DNA of 64,000 nucleotides from Microcystis wesenbergii NRERC-220 (GTDB lineage: Bacteria > Cyanobacteriota > Cyanobacteriia > Cyanobacteriales > Microcystaceae), in NCBI RefSeq assembly GCF_032027425.1, contig NZ_JAVSJA010000001.1, forward strand, positions 2,741,501 through 2,805,500, read 5' to 3'. The notes beneath the pieces are model-generated. The model saw nothing but the letters and a program-made list of their open reading frames with translations. It was not told the DNA's origin and ran no database searches. Position numbers and translations under genes: made by a program. Shown piece by piece: positions 26,166 through 35,728 of this stretch. Numbering within the stretch: the stretch's first letter is position 1; the number at the start of each line of letters is the position of its first letter.

Positions 26166-27389
26166 ATGATGGCTGAATTACTGAGTCTAGTTCCTGCCAA
26201 GTCCCTCGAAACTGATGTAGTGGTAGGGGAAGCGCCGGCAGTATGTCCCCTTCCTCCAGTCACGGTTAGTAATGATACCCTACTTATTTCCCTGATCGAT
26301 CGCCTGCGACGTACTTTGGAAAATCACCGCGGCGAAAATCAAATTGTGGTGATGCAGGATTTCCCAGATCCCGATGCTCTTTCTAGTGCCTGGGCCTATC
26401 AAATTATCGCCGAACAGTACGATATTCACTGTGATATAGTCTATGCGGGGACTCTCTCCCATCAGGAAAATGTCGCTTTGGTAAAACTAACGGGTTTACC
26501 GGCTAAACGTTGGGGAGTCCATACCCTCAAGGATAGAGATCTTTCGGTTTATCAGGGTTGTGTTTTTGTCGATGGTCAGGGAACCAATAGTCAGCTAACT
26601 ACTCTGGTTAAACAGGCAAAAATTCCCATTATTGCCGTGATTGATCATCATACTCGCCAAGGGGAGCTAGAGGCGGAATTTGTCGATATTCGTCCCCAAA
26701 TCCGGGCAACAGCGACGATATTAACCCAATATATCCAAAAAGGGTTAATAAGTTTTAATACTAGCGATACCGTCCATGTTAAGTGTGCCACAGCTTTGAT
26801 GCACGGATTGCGATCGGATACGAATAATTTAATGCAAGCGCAAGAGTGTGAATTTATCGCTGCTGGTTATCTCAGTCGTTTCTACGATGCTCAATTATTA
26901 AACGCTGTCCTGCAATCGGCCAGATCCCGACGGGTGATGGATGTGATTGAACGGGCCCTGAAAAACCGTATTATTAAAAATAATTATTCGATCGCCGGGG
27001 TCGGTTATTTGCGTTATGATGACCGGGATGCGATTCCCCAAGCTGCCGATTTTTTGGTGACAGAAGAAAATGTTCACACGGCTTTAGTTTACGGTATCGT
27101 TCACGATGAAGATGAGGATATCGAGTTAGTCATTGGTTCTATGCGTACCAGTAAAATTACCCTAGATCCCGATGAATTTCTCAAGGAAGCTTTCGGACAG
27201 GATAACCAAGGTCGCTTTTTTGGTGGTGGTCGTTATATGGCCGGAGGTTTTGAAATTCCGATCGGTTTTCTCGGTGGTTTTAATAATAATGCCGAATATG
27301 CAAAACTTAAGTGGGAACTGTATGACACCCAAATTAAACAGAAACTTTCCCATCTAGTTAACCCCGATGAAAAGGTAATTCGCACCTAG
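26166..27389 (+). CDS. DHH/DHHA1 family phosphoesterase (NrnA-like)
   Basis: The 407-residue protein has the DHH motifs: DFPDPDALSSAWA (D-x-D-A), VFVDGQGT and IDHHTRQGE in the first 170 residues, and a DHHA1 substrate-binding domain with GGGRYMAGGFEIPIG near the C-terminus. Relatives degrade short oligoribonucleotides (nanoRNA) or dephosphorylate pAp, using two Mn2+ ions. The exact substrate is not fixed by sequence. Two adjacent ATGs (26166, 26169) can serve as start. Confidence 0.9.
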   Translation: MMAELLSLVPAKSLETDVVVGEAPAVCPLPPVTVSNDTLLISLIDRLRRTLENHRGENQIVVMQDFPDPDALSSAWAYQIIAEQYDIHCDIVYAGTLSHQENVALVKLTGLPAKRWGVHTLKDRDLSVYQGCVFVDGQGTNSQLTTLVKQAKIPIIAVIDHHTRQGELEAEFVDIRPQIRATATILTQYIQKGLISFNTSDTVHVKCATALMHGLRSDTNNLMQAQECEFIAAGYLSRFYDAQLLNAVLQSARSRRVMDVIERALKNRIIKNNYSIAGVGYLRYDDRDAIPQAADFLVTEENVHTALVYGIVHDEDEDIELVIGSMRTSKITLDPDEFLKEAFGQDNQGRFFGGGRYMAGGFEIPIGFLGGFNNNAEYAKLKWELYDTQIKQKLSHLVNPDEKVIRT

Positions 27390-27441
27390 GTATTAAATCT
27401 CAGCTATCTATTATCATGGCCAAGACCGACCCTACACTGAT

Positions 27442-27936
27442 ATGAAACTTTATTTTGTGCGTCATGGATTAGCAGGACAATCTGGGGATTATCTCAACGA
27501 TAGGGAACGTCCTTTAACCGAGGAAGGTAAGACAAAAACTGCTAAAGTTGCCCAAAGATTAGGACAGTTGGGGGTGAAATTTGACCTAATTCTTACTTCT
27601 CCCCTGGTGCGTGCCGTGCAAACCGCCGAAATTTTGCAAAAAGCGGGTTTAAGCCGTAAAATTGAGCAATTTAATCCCCTATCGCCCAATGGCAATCTTC
27701 AAGATTGGGTGCAATGGTGGCAAAAGTCGGACTATCAGCGAGAGCAAAACGCGATCGCACTGGTAGGCCACGAACCGGATTTAGGTTATTGGACGGAAAT
27801 GCTAGTTTGGGGCAAATTTCAAGGAAAATTATCGGTCAAAAAAGCGGGAATAATTGGTCTAGAGGTTCCCAATCAACAAAATCCCCTCGGTAAATGCCAG
27901 TTATTTCTCTTAACTGCCCCAAAATGGTTATTGTAG
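27442..27936 (+). CDS. sixA: Phosphohistidine phosphatase SixA
   Basis: The 164-residue histidine-phosphatase-superfamily protein has the RHG motif (YFVRHGLA, nucleophile His8), DRERPLTEEGK, LTSPLVRAVQTAEIL and the second catalytic His in VGHEPDLG. The size and the absence of a cap domain fit SixA, which removes phosphate from phosphohistidine on HPt domains. It starts 52 bases after the DHH gene in the same direction. Confidence 0.88.
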   Translation: MKLYFVRHGLAGQSGDYLNDRERPLTEEGKTKTAKVAQRLGQLGVKFDLILTSPLVRAVQTAEILQKAGLSRKIEQFNPLSPNGNLQDWVQWWQKSDYQREQNAIALVGHEPDLGYWTEMLVWGKFQGKLSVKKAGIIGLEVPNQQNPLGKCQLFLLTAPKWLL

Positions 27937-28364
27937 CCCTAAAGCTTGCCTCGGTTATTGGTGAACTATCCTAGCCACGTCTGTTAAACTTTTGCTAGGA
28001 ACGAATCGCAGGCCTTAGTTGGAATTTGTCAGCTAAGACGCATTTTAACCGCCTATCCTTAGATTAGCTCTTGCAAAAATCAAAAATCTCCCGTTAGGTG
28101 AGGAGTCTCCGAGCCAGTAGTCAGTAGTCAGGAGAATTAAGAATGAGCATTAATCAATTAAATGCTCTATTTAGGGATTTTAGGCAATTTTATGCCTATT
28201 TTTCTCATTTTTGAATATCAAAAATTAATTATGCAAGAACTCTATAGTCTAAAATTAGAGGAAAAGGATAGGATGGGTTGAAACCCGTCGAGTCGCATTT
28301 CATCCATTGCTTAAAAAGACAATGGCTTTCATGCTCCCGTGTTATTTTGGTAAAAAAATCAACC
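27937..28364 (+). other. Spacer with half of a family A element
   Basis: At 28031-28068 a single family A end (AGCTAAGACGCATTTTAACC, then CCTTAGATTAGC) is present without its partner. The rest holds no ORF. A TATAGTCT box near 28240 could be a -10 element for the following GTPase gene. Confidence 0.45.
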
Positions 28365-29729
28365 GTGACTAAGACCCCATCCCTCCAGGAAACTCATTAC
28401 AATCAGGCCAAAGCTAGTTTACAACAGGCCTTAACTTGGTATGCCAGTTTTCGCCGCCATTGGAATTATCCCCCCGATCCCCAACTTCAGGCCGCCGTTA
28501 AACAGGATTTACAGTCCCTAAAATCGGCCTTGGATAAACTGGATGAAACGGTGATTCGGGTGGCGGCCTTCGGGTTAGTCAGTCGCGGTAAATCCTCGGT
28601 GGTAAACGCTTTAGTCGGTCAAAAAGTCCTGGCAACCGGCCCCCTACACGGGGTGACACGCTGGCCGCGATCGGTGCGTTGGACACCAGCCACGGGTAAA
28701 ATTCAGATAGAATTAATCGATACTCCCGGACTGGATGAGATTGAGGGGGAAGCACGGGCGAATATGGCCAGAGAAGTCGCTAAAAGTGCCGATTTGATTT
28801 TATTTATCGTCGCGGGGGATATTACCCGCACTGAATACGAGGCCCTGGCAGAATTGCGCCGGGCCAAAAAACCGATCATTTTGGTGTTTAATAAGATTGA
28901 TCTCTATCCGGAAGCCGATCGCCGTCAGATTTTTCAGCAGTTACAGCGATTAGGAACCAATCAGGACGAAAAAACGTTAGAAGATTTGTTAACTAGCGAT
29001 GAGATAGTTATGGTAGCCGCCGAACCGCAACCGATTCCCGTCCGGGTGGAATACCCCGATGGGCGCGTGGTGACTGAGTGGGAAACCCCTCCCCCCGAAA
29101 TTGAGGAGCTGCAAGATAAACTCTTAACGATTTTAAATCGGGAAGGGCGCTCGCTGCTGGCCTTAAATGCTTTAGTGCAAGGCCAAGAAGCGGAGGAAAA
29201 TATCGCTAGAAAAACCCTGGAACTCCGGGACAGTCAAGCGGAGGAAATTATCTGGCAATACGCGAAATATAAGGCTTTAGCGATTGCGGCTAATCCGATC
29301 GCTATTTTAGACCTCCTAGGGGCTTCAATCGTCGATTTGACTCTAGTTCGGGCTTTAGCTCGTTTGTACGGCCTGCCGATTACCAGTCACCAAGCTGGTC
29401 AACTCTGGCGGACTCTACTTTTCAGTAGTGCGGGGTTGCTGGTGGGGGAAATCCTCAGCACTGTGATTATCGGTTTGGGCAAAACGGCAGCGGCAGCGGC
29501 GAGTATTTTTGAAAATCCCACCTCTTTAACCCTCTACGGTAGCACCGCTCTCCTACAGGGGGCAATTGCTGCTTATGGAACCTATACCATCGGGAAAGCC
29601 GCTAAAATCTATCTAGAACGCGGTTGTAGTTGGGGGGCATCTGGACCGAGTACGGTGATTAATCAAATTCTCGCTCAAGTTCATCCGCAAACTATCTTAT
29701 ATCGTTTACGTCTAGAACTAGAACAGTGA
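28365..29729 (+). CDS. Era-like GTPase with C-terminal DUF697 domain
   Basis: The product is 454 residues from GTG 28365 (MTKTPSLQETHYNQAK); an upstream in-frame TTG at 28278 would add 29 residues of unconvincing sequence. The G domain is intact: GLVSRGKSSVVNAL (P-loop), DTPGLDEI (DxxG) and FNKIDLY (NKxD). DUF697 follows with membrane-prone helices (ANPIAILDLLGASIVDLTLVRALA; FSSAGLLVGEILSTVIIGLG). The protein is probably peripheral or integral to a membrane. It is paralogous to the gene at 12766-14178, which lost a G motif. Function is unknown. Confidence 0.85.
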   Translation: MTKTPSLQETHYNQAKASLQQALTWYASFRRHWNYPPDPQLQAAVKQDLQSLKSALDKLDETVIRVAAFGLVSRGKSSVVNALVGQKVLATGPLHGVTRWPRSVRWTPATGKIQIELIDTPGLDEIEGEARANMAREVAKSADLILFIVAGDITRTEYEALAELRRAKKPIILVFNKIDLYPEADRRQIFQQLQRLGTNQDEKTLEDLLTSDEIVMVAAEPQPIPVRVEYPDGRVVTEWETPPPEIEELQDKLLTILNREGRSLLALNALVQGQEAEENIARKTLELRDSQAEEIIWQYAKYKALAIAANPIAILDLLGASIVDLTLVRALARLYGLPITSHQAGQLWRTLLFSSAGLLVGEILSTVIIGLGKTAAAAASIFENPTSLTLYGSTALLQGAIAAYGTYTIGKAAKIYLERGCSWGASGPSTVINQILAQVHPQTILYRLRLELEQ

Positions 29730-29861
29730 TTTTAAAGGAAAAAGGAAAAAAGGCAACAGTGATCAATTAAATATTTCCTACTGACTCCTGATGACCGACT
29801 CCTAATTTTAGAAACTTAATTTTTGACAACGACCACTAGCTAGAAATATTGAGAGAAAATC

Positions 29862-30383
29862 ATGTCTGCTGCCCATAAGTCCTATATTCCTGTTCCCGTT
29901 TCTCGCCAAAAAAGCCAAGGGAGTCAACGCCGTCCCCAATCACCAGTAAATCAGGCGACCCCAATGACCAAACCGACGACTAAATCGGTGGCGAGAGTTC
30001 CCGTAGCCCCGACAGAAAAACAAGTGGCCTCGCGTCAATTACGTTCTCTTTGCCTCCTAGAAAGAATAGTGGCCGTGATTACTTTTTGTCTGTTGGGTTC
30101 GACTCTGGGAATATATGCTTGGACGGTATATATTCCCAAGGTTTGGGACAAAGAATTTGGTAAACTGGAAACACTGCAACGTCACGAGCGCCATCTTTTG
30201 GCCACCAATGAAACCCTTAAACATCAACTAGCTCAACAAGCAGAAAAACCCGAAACTGGATTAACTCATCCCCAACCCTTCCAAAATATCTTTTTACAGC
30301 GTAAATCTGCCCCGAACCTGAAACCGGCCCCCGCTTCTCAACCCCAATCTACCGTCAATTCTCGACCCAGAAGTGCCTATTAA
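29862..30383 (+). CDS. Small bitopic membrane protein, candidate cyanobacterial FtsL
   Basis: The 173-residue protein has a basic, Pro/Thr/Ser-rich cytoplasmic N-terminus (1-65), one membrane helix (about 69-90, ERIVAVITFCLLGSTLGIYA), then a short heptad-like helix (KLETLQRHERHLLATNETLKHQLAQQ) and a Pro-rich tail. That is the topology of FtsL: short cytoplasmic part, one TM and a periplasmic coiled coil. It lies directly upstream of ftsI, the standard position of ftsL in bacterial division clusters. No sequence signature proves it; the assignment rests on topology and context. Confidence 0.6.
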   Translation: MSAAHKSYIPVPVSRQKSQGSQRRPQSPVNQATPMTKPTTKSVARVPVAPTEKQVASRQLRSLCLLERIVAVITFCLLGSTLGIYAWTVYIPKVWDKEFGKLETLQRHERHLLATNETLKHQLAQQAEKPETGLTHPQPFQNIFLQRKSAPNLKPAPASQPQSTVNSRPRSAY

Positions 30384-30557
30384 CAGTTATCAGTTATCAG
30401 TTATCAGTGGGTAAGTTAACAGTTAGCAGATGTGAGTTTTTAAGTGTGCAGTATTAAATAGAAGTTTCCTACTGTCTTTTTACTTTTTACTTTTTACTTT
30501 TTACTGATCACTGATTACTGTTTACTGATCACTGATTACTGTTTACTGATAACTGAA
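30382..30557 (+). repeat. AGTTATC and TTTTTAC/TGATTACTG tandem repeats upstream of ftsI
   Basis: AGTTATC heptamers (30382-30409) and ACTTTTT plus CTGATTACTGTTTA units (30475-30557) sit between the FtsL-like gene and ftsI. They end about a dozen bases before the ftsI start, so they are within its leader if the genes are co-transcribed. Confidence 0.8.
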
Positions 30558-30568
30558 AGATACTGCTC

Positions 30569-32422
30569 ATGACTGACACAAAAAGACCCAGATTTAGAGG
30601 TAAAGAAACTCGATCGCCCTCCGGCAGGATCCGGGACAGAAAGTCCTATTTAACCGCCAAAAAACGGCAAAAACAGTTAAAAAATTTGCCTGTGAGTAAC
30701 GGGCGATTGGTGGCGGTGTGGTTGGTTTTAGTCATGGGTATTTTGGGTTTAGCTTGGCGATTGTACCAATTGCAAATAGTACAGGCGCAGGAATTACAAA
30801 AAAGAGCCAGACAACAGCAAACTACAAGTATTAGACCCTATATTCCCCGGCGGGCGATCGTCGATAGTAATGGTAATGTTTTGGCGACCGATCGCTTAAT
30901 TTATACTCTTTATGTACACCCAAAACTGTTTGCTATTCCCCCAGCAGAAGTGGCTGATAAATTAGCTCCTTTATTAAATATTCCCACTAATCAACTCATT
31001 CAAAAATTTAAAGAAAAAGAAACAGGAATTCGTTTAGCCAATCAATTAACTGAATCCGTGGCTAGGGGCTTAAAACAATTATCTCTTGACGGTGTAGAAT
31101 TAGAGGAAAAATACGCTCGTTATTATCCCCAAGACGATGTGGCAGCCGACGTGATTGGCTATGTAGATAAAGAACATCGTGGCCAAGCAGGATTAGAACG
31201 AGGTTCCAGTCAGTTATTAGAAAGATCTCCTTTTTCTGTCAATACAAGACGCATGGGAGACGGGAGAATTTTACCTATTTTTGTTCCCCATGGTATCTTT
31301 CAATTTGATGAATTACAGTTAGAAGTAACCCTCGATTTAAAACTACAAAGAGCCGCCCGCACAGCCCTACGAGAACAGCTAAAAAAATTTAATGCTAAAC
31401 GGGGAGCCGTCATCGTTATGGACTCCCTTGATGGTTCTCTTTTAGCCCTAGTTTGTGAGCCAACTTTTAACCCCAATGAATACTATAAAGCCAATGTGGC
31501 TCTATTTAAAAATTGGACCGTAGCCGATCAGTACGAACCGGGGTCAACTTTTAAACCAATTATTATCGCCCTGGCCATGAAAGCAGGGGCAATTAAAGCT
31601 AATACAGTAGTCAATGATCCGGGGGCAATTAAAGTCGGTACCTGGACGATTAAAAATGCCTCTAAACAGGGTTATGGGGCGCTAGATATGGCCCGAGTCC
31701 TGCAAACCTCTAGTAACGTGGCCATGGTGCAAATTGCCCAAAAAATGGGGCGAGTTGATTTCTATAAAAGTTTATTAGGATTGGACATAAATCAAAGGGT
31801 TGGTGTAGATTTACCCGGGGAAGTGTCAGGATATCTCAAACCCGAACAACAATTTCTGGATAATGCCATTGAATCGGCCACCGCTTCCTTTGGTCAAGGT
31901 TTATCCCTGACTCCTTTAAAATTAGTACAATTGCACGGTGCGCTGGCCAATGGTGGCACCTTGGTAACTCCCCATGTGATCAAAGGATTAGCCGACGACC
32001 GCGGCCGTTTGCACTGGCAGCCCGATTATCCCAGCAAAAAAGTCTTTTCTCCCACCGTGGCCCGGCAAGTGGTGGAAATGATGGAAACCGTCGTCAGCAA
32101 GGGGACGGGGGTAGCGGCCCAAATCCCCGGTTATCGCATCGGAGGCAAAACGGGAACCGCACAAAAAGCTAGTTCGACGGGGGGTTATCTACCTAACGCC
32201 AAAATTACCAGTTTTGTGGCGATTTTACCAATCGAATCGCCCCGTTATGTGGTTTTGGTGGTGGTGGATGAACCCAAGGGGGCCAATACTTTTGGCTCCA
32301 CTGTTGCCGCTCCGGTGGCAAAAACGGTGATGAATACGCTCATTTCCCTCAAGGGTATCCCCCCCACCTCCAAGGTCGCTCCGGCGGCTTCTGCGACCAA
32401 TAAACCCCCGCGGCACGATTAA
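30569..32422 (+). CDS. ftsI: Peptidoglycan D,D-transpeptidase FtsI (PBP3)
   Basis: The 617-residue class B penicillin-binding protein has a basic cytoplasmic N-terminus, one TM helix (about 46-66, AVWLVLVMGILGLAWRLYQL), a pedestal domain (RPYIPRRAIVDSNGNVLATD) and a transpeptidase domain with the active-site SxxK (GSTFKP), SxN (SSN in QTSSNVAM) and KTGT (GGKTGTAQK). It crosslinks septal peptidoglycan. It follows the FtsL-like gene by 185 bases of repeat DNA. The C-terminal tail after the domain is Ala/Pro-rich. Confidence 0.95.
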   Translation: MTDTKRPRFRGKETRSPSGRIRDRKSYLTAKKRQKQLKNLPVSNGRLVAVWLVLVMGILGLAWRLYQLQIVQAQELQKRARQQQTTSIRPYIPRRAIVDSNGNVLATDRLIYTLYVHPKLFAIPPAEVADKLAPLLNIPTNQLIQKFKEKETGIRLANQLTESVARGLKQLSLDGVELEEKYARYYPQDDVAADVIGYVDKEHRGQAGLERGSSQLLERSPFSVNTRRMGDGRILPIFVPHGIFQFDELQLEVTLDLKLQRAARTALREQLKKFNAKRGAVIVMDSLDGSLLALVCEPTFNPNEYYKANVALFKNWTVADQYEPGSTFKPIIIALAMKAGAIKANTVVNDPGAIKVGTWTIKNASKQGYGALDMARVLQTSSNVAMVQIAQKMGRVDFYKSLLGLDINQRVGVDLPGEVSGYLKPEQQFLDNAIESATASFGQGLSLTPLKLVQLHGALANGGTLVTPHVIKGLADDRGRLHWQPDYPSKKVFSPTVARQVVEMMETVVSKGTGVAAQIPGYRIGGKTGTAQKASSTGGYLPNAKITSFVAILPIESPRYVVLVVVDEPKGANTFGSTVAAPVAKTVMNTLISLKGIPPTSKVAPAASATNKPPRHD

Positions 32423-32508
32423 TTTAAGTCTTTTTGACAGAGGCTTTATCTAACAAAGCACAGAGAAATATTATGGGGCTGTCATTCCCATTTCGATCCA
32501 TACTTCTA

Positions 32509-33153
32509 TCAAATCTCGTATAACCCCTGTAACCATCTCAAAAAAATTGCCGATTGGGGATGGGAGCGATTAAGTATTCTTTGTTTTACTGCATCGTGAA
32601 GTTGTTTCCCCGGCGGATCTTGCCAAGCTAAATAGGTATGAATATTAGCCTTATCTAGATGATAATCCCTATAGGTTGCCCCTTGTTGTTTTGCCTCTAT
32701 CACCTTGTTTTGTGTATATTGCCAAAGATTATTATCGGGAACTAAATAGGCTAAAAAAGTCTCTAACATTCCTCTAGATTGATTATCGGGCATCATCCAC
32801 ACACCGAATTTTATCCCCGATTCTAGAGTTATAATTAATCCCTCTGCTGGTAAATTTTGAGGTAAGTTAGGTATATTTGGTAAACAGGCATTATATAAAC
32901 TTTTCCAACGATTATCAGGTTCTTCGTCCGCATCCATAATAATTCCTAAATGAGTTAGTCCACTATCATTGATTTCGTTGTAAATATTATCGCTATCGAG
33001 TAAATTCTCAATACCATCAGTCGGTTTAATATAGATAATAGCTGTGTCTTTTTTGTCTCCCCAAGAGATGCCATGGGCTTCTGCTAATTCGGGAATCACT
33101 CTCATTTCTTCTCTTCCCTCTACCAAGAGTTTTTTAGGATGTATTTTGGGCAT
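32509..33153 (-). CDS. TOPRIM-like DUF3226 family protein, partner of the AAA ATPase
   Basis: The 214-residue protein starts with KLLVEGREEMRVI (E12, the TOPRIM motif I glutamate pattern) and has IIMDADEE with D74 and D76 (the TOPRIM DxD pattern). The middle and C-terminus (GVWMMPDNQSRGMLETFLAYLV) match DUF3226-type proteins. TOPRIM folds cut or bind nucleic acids with Mg2+. It starts two bases after the stop of the upstream AAA ATPase gene, so the two should be co-translated and interact. The pairing resembles OLD, PARIS and related AAA/TOPRIM immunity systems; the function here is inferred. Confidence 0.8.
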   Translation of the reverse strand: MPKIHPKKLLVEGREEMRVIPELAEAHGISWGDKKDTAIIYIKPTDGIENLLDSDNIYNEINDSGLTHLGIIMDADEEPDNRWKSLYNACLPNIPNLPQNLPAEGLIITLESGIKFGVWMMPDNQSRGMLETFLAYLVPDNNLWQYTQNKVIEAKQQGATYRDYHLDKANIHTYLAWQDPPGKQLHDAVKQRILNRSHPQSAIFLRWLQGLYEI

Positions 33154-33155
33154 TT

Positions 33156-34265
33156 TTAGCGAACCTCAACATCTCTTTCAGAAGCGAGGTAAATTTGTCT
33201 AGTATTGAAGGAAACTGCTTTTTCCTTGTCCCTATCTATCCTTTGAATAGTAATCTCGTTATCGGTAATTTTTTCTTCGGTAATTAATTCGGCTAAACTT
33301 TGCCAACAATCCCGGCTGTGAGTGGTGGCAAATACCTGAATATTGAGTTTTTTGGCGATTTCCCAGACGAATTTCCACATATCAGTCATGACAGTAAAGT
33401 GCAATCCGCTATCAATTTCATCAACTAATAAAATTCCATTTTCAAGATTAACCATCGCTAAAACTAATCCTAACATTCGCCAAAATCCATCACCTAAACT
33501 GCCAATCGGAACTGGTTCTTCTACTCCTTTAAGTTTAACCATAAATCCCCCACGTCCTCCCGATGTCCTACTAAATACTGGAGGTTGAAATTCTTCGGTA
33601 GTCGCAATTTTTTCTATTTTAGGTTCAATGATTTTTAAAGCTTCAATAACTAGGTTATCCGTAGAGTTAAGCAGACTTTGACTGAAAAAATATCTGTTTG
33701 CCTCAACTGCTATAGATTGAGGAGGAATCCAAGATAATTCTAGTTTTTCAAAATCCTGAGACGGTTTTTTATCAGTTAAATTTATCTGTAAAATATCCCC
33801 TTCAGGTGATAAAGAATAGACTTTTTGCTGATGCTCAAATTCAACTACCAAGCAAAAACTACCCAGGGATTGCAAATTATTATTATTGACTTTAGAGAGT
33901 AATTCTTTAGATGTAGATTGAATACTTAAAATCACCTGATTGGCTGGTTTATCTGGCTCATAAATAACTATTTTTTGATTATCCTTTAGTAAGTATTTAT
34001 AGAATAAATTTTTTATCTGATAAGATTGCCAGGGATTACCGGGAAAATTAGCCGCATCTATTTCTCTATGAGAATACTCGCCCCGATGATTAAGAATTTT
34101 TTGTATTTTTCCTATATCAAATTTAGAAACATAAATAAGAATCGCTTCTAAAATAGAAGTTTTGCCGCTATTATTTTTACCTACTAAGAGATTAATGCGA
34201 CCAAGATTGGCCATCTCAAAATTTTGAAAACCGCGAAAGCCTTCAATTTTTAGGGATTGTAACAT
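33156..34265 (-). CDS. AAA ATPase of the ABC/SMC-like (AAA15/21, OLD) type
   Basis: The 369-residue protein begins MLQSLKIEGFRGFQNFEMAN and has Walker A VGKNNSGKTS (residues about 28-37), the signature-like GSLGDGFWRMLGL, Walker B GILLVDEIDSGLH and the H-switch FATTHSRDCW. These are hallmarks of the OLD/RecF-like ATPases that work in anti-phage and DNA-repair modules. There is no fused nuclease domain; that role falls to the TOPRIM protein encoded just downstream. The pair reads opposite to ftsI and ends in a convergent junction. Confidence 0.87.
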   Translation of the reverse strand: MLQSLKIEGFRGFQNFEMANLGRINLLVGKNNSGKTSILEAILIYVSKFDIGKIQKILNHRGEYSHREIDAANFPGNPWQSYQIKNLFYKYLLKDNQKIVIYEPDKPANQVILSIQSTSKELLSKVNNNNLQSLGSFCLVVEFEHQQKVYSLSPEGDILQINLTDKKPSQDFEKLELSWIPPQSIAVEANRYFFSQSLLNSTDNLVIEALKIIEPKIEKIATTEEFQPPVFSRTSGGRGGFMVKLKGVEEPVPIGSLGDGFWRMLGLVLAMVNLENGILLVDEIDSGLHFTVMTDMWKFVWEIAKKLNIQVFATTHSRDCWQSLAELITEEKITDNEITIQRIDRDKEKAVSFNTRQIYLASERDVEVR

Positions 34266-34328
34266 CAGTGATTACCCCGGATTTTAGTTATTAAATCTAG
34301 TTTATCTCAACCCCAGAAAACACCTCAA

Positions 34329-34781
34329 TTAACGACAGAGCATCACGATGGCGATACCGATACCCAAACTTAAACCGACCAGCACTTGAAAAGGAGTATG
34401 ACCAATTAATTCCTTTAAACGTTCCTCGTTAAATTCCTTGCCCTCCTGGAACATTTCATCGATAATTTGATTGAGAATCCGGGCCTGTTTTCCGGCTGCC
34501 TGACGCACTCCGGCCGCATCATACATAACAATAACCGCAAAAAGCGCGGCGATGGCAAATTCGGGACTAGACCAACCCATCTGTAATCCTACCCCAGTAG
34601 CCAAGGCTCCCACCAGCGCCGAGTGAGCGCTAGGCATTCCTCCCGACGAGACTAGATAGCGCAGACTCACCTTACCATCCCGGATTAACTCAATCAGCGC
34701 TTTTAGTCCCTGGGCAGTGAAACAAGCTAAAAGAGAGACTAGCAGTATTTGATTGTGTAACACCTGCTCGAAGTCCTGCAT
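34329..34781 (-). CDS. DUF212 (divergent PAP2 family) membrane protein
   Basis: The 150-residue protein has about four hydrophobic segments and the family motif GMPSAHSALVGALATGVGLQMG (PSAHS as in PAP2 phosphatases), R-x-A-G-x-Q-A near residue 95, and LIGHTPFQVLVGL at the end. It is related to acid phosphatase/vanadium haloperoxidase folds, but the substrate is unknown. It starts 17 bases after the crtE stop on the same strand, so the two are probably co-transcribed; a role with polyprenyl phosphates is a guess from context. Confidence 0.85.
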   Translation of the reverse strand: MQDFEQVLHNQILLVSLLACFTAQGLKALIELIRDGKVSLRYLVSSGGMPSAHSALVGALATGVGLQMGWSSPEFAIAALFAVIVMYDAAGVRQAAGKQARILNQIIDEMFQEGKEFNEERLKELIGHTPFQVLVGLSLGIGIAIVMLCR

Positions 34782-34798
34782 AATCTCATTCGTTTAAT

Positions 34799-35728
34799 TT
34801 AATTTTTACGATTAACAATATACTCGGCGATGGCCCGTAAAGGTTCAGCGGCCTCATCGTAGCTACTCAATTCACCGATGGCACTGTCTATTAACTGTTG
34901 AGCTTGCTGGCGGGATCCTTCTATCCCCCAGAGACTAGGATAGGTAGCTTTTTGTGCCTGTAGATCCTTACCGGCGGTTTTGCCCAATTCCTCCATTGTC
35001 GCCGTGATATCGAGAACATCATCGATAATTTGGAAAGCCAAGCCAATATTTTGAGCGTAACGGTCTAATTTAGCTATATCTTCCGCTTTTGCCCCCGCTA
35101 AAACTGCCCCCGACACCACAGAAGTCTCCAACAGGGCCCCCGTTTTGTGAGTATGGATAAAACCGAGAGTTTCCGCCGAAATATCGGGTTTTCCTTCGGA
35201 TTCCAAGTCTAAAACCTGACCTCCCACCAAACCCGCTGCCCCGACAGTGCGACCTAAACGGGCAATTACCTCTAAAATCTGTACAGGAGGTACATTACGA
35301 GTCTGGGTAGCCACATACTCGAAAGCGTAGGCCAGGAGACCATCCCCAGCTAAAATAGCGATATCTTCGCCAAAAACCTTATGATTGGTTAATTTCCCGC
35401 GTCGGTAATCATCGTTATCCATGGCGGGTAAATCGTCATGAATTAATGACATAGTGTGAATCATTTCTAGGGCGCAAGCGGTGGGTAAAGCCATCTCTAG
35501 GGAACCGCCCATCAGTTCACAGGTAGCCAGACATAAAATCGGCCGCAGACGTTTGCCACCGGCGAGGAGAGAATAGCGCATCGCCTCGTAGATTTTGGCA
35601 GGATTGCCGATAACTAAAGAGCTATCCAAAGCTGACTCGACAATTAACCGCTTTTCCTCCAGATAGGAAGCCAGAGAAAAGCTCTCGTTTTTCCTCACTT
35701 CTACCCCTTGTTCGCCCCTAGTAACCAT
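34799..35728 (-). CDS. crtE: Geranylgeranyl diphosphate synthase
   Basis: The product is 309 residues from the ATG at 35728; an in-frame GTG at 35779 would add 17 residues not typical of the family. It has both prenyltransferase aspartate motifs: [14 protein letters not shown] (first DDxxxxD) and IIDDVLD (second DDxxD), plus GGKRLRP and KTGALL. It condenses DMAPP/FPP with IPP to C20-PP, feeding carotenoids, phytol and quinones. It is followed closely by the DUF212 gene. Confidence 0.93.
   Translation of the reverse strand: MVTRGEQGVEVRKNESFSLASYLEEKRLIVESALDSSLVIGNPAKIYEAMRYSLLAGGKRLRPILCLATCELMGGSLEMALPTACALEMIHTMSLIHDDLPAMDNDDYRRGKLTNHKVFGEDIAILAGDGLLAYAFEYVATQTRNVPPVQILEVIARLGRTVGAAGLVGGQVLDLESEGKPDISAETLGFIHTHKTGALLETSVVSGAVLAGAKAEDIAKLDRYAQNIGLAFQIIDDVLDITATMEELGKTAGKDLQAQKATYPSLWGIEGSRQQAQQLIDSAIGELSSYDEAAEPLRAIAEYIVNRKN

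Noticed and set aside
30382-30557. Possible CRISPR array from regularly spaced AGTTATC/TGATTACTG units
   Set aside because: The units are 7-14 bp, contiguous, with no unique spacers and no cas genes nearby; these are simple tandem repeats.
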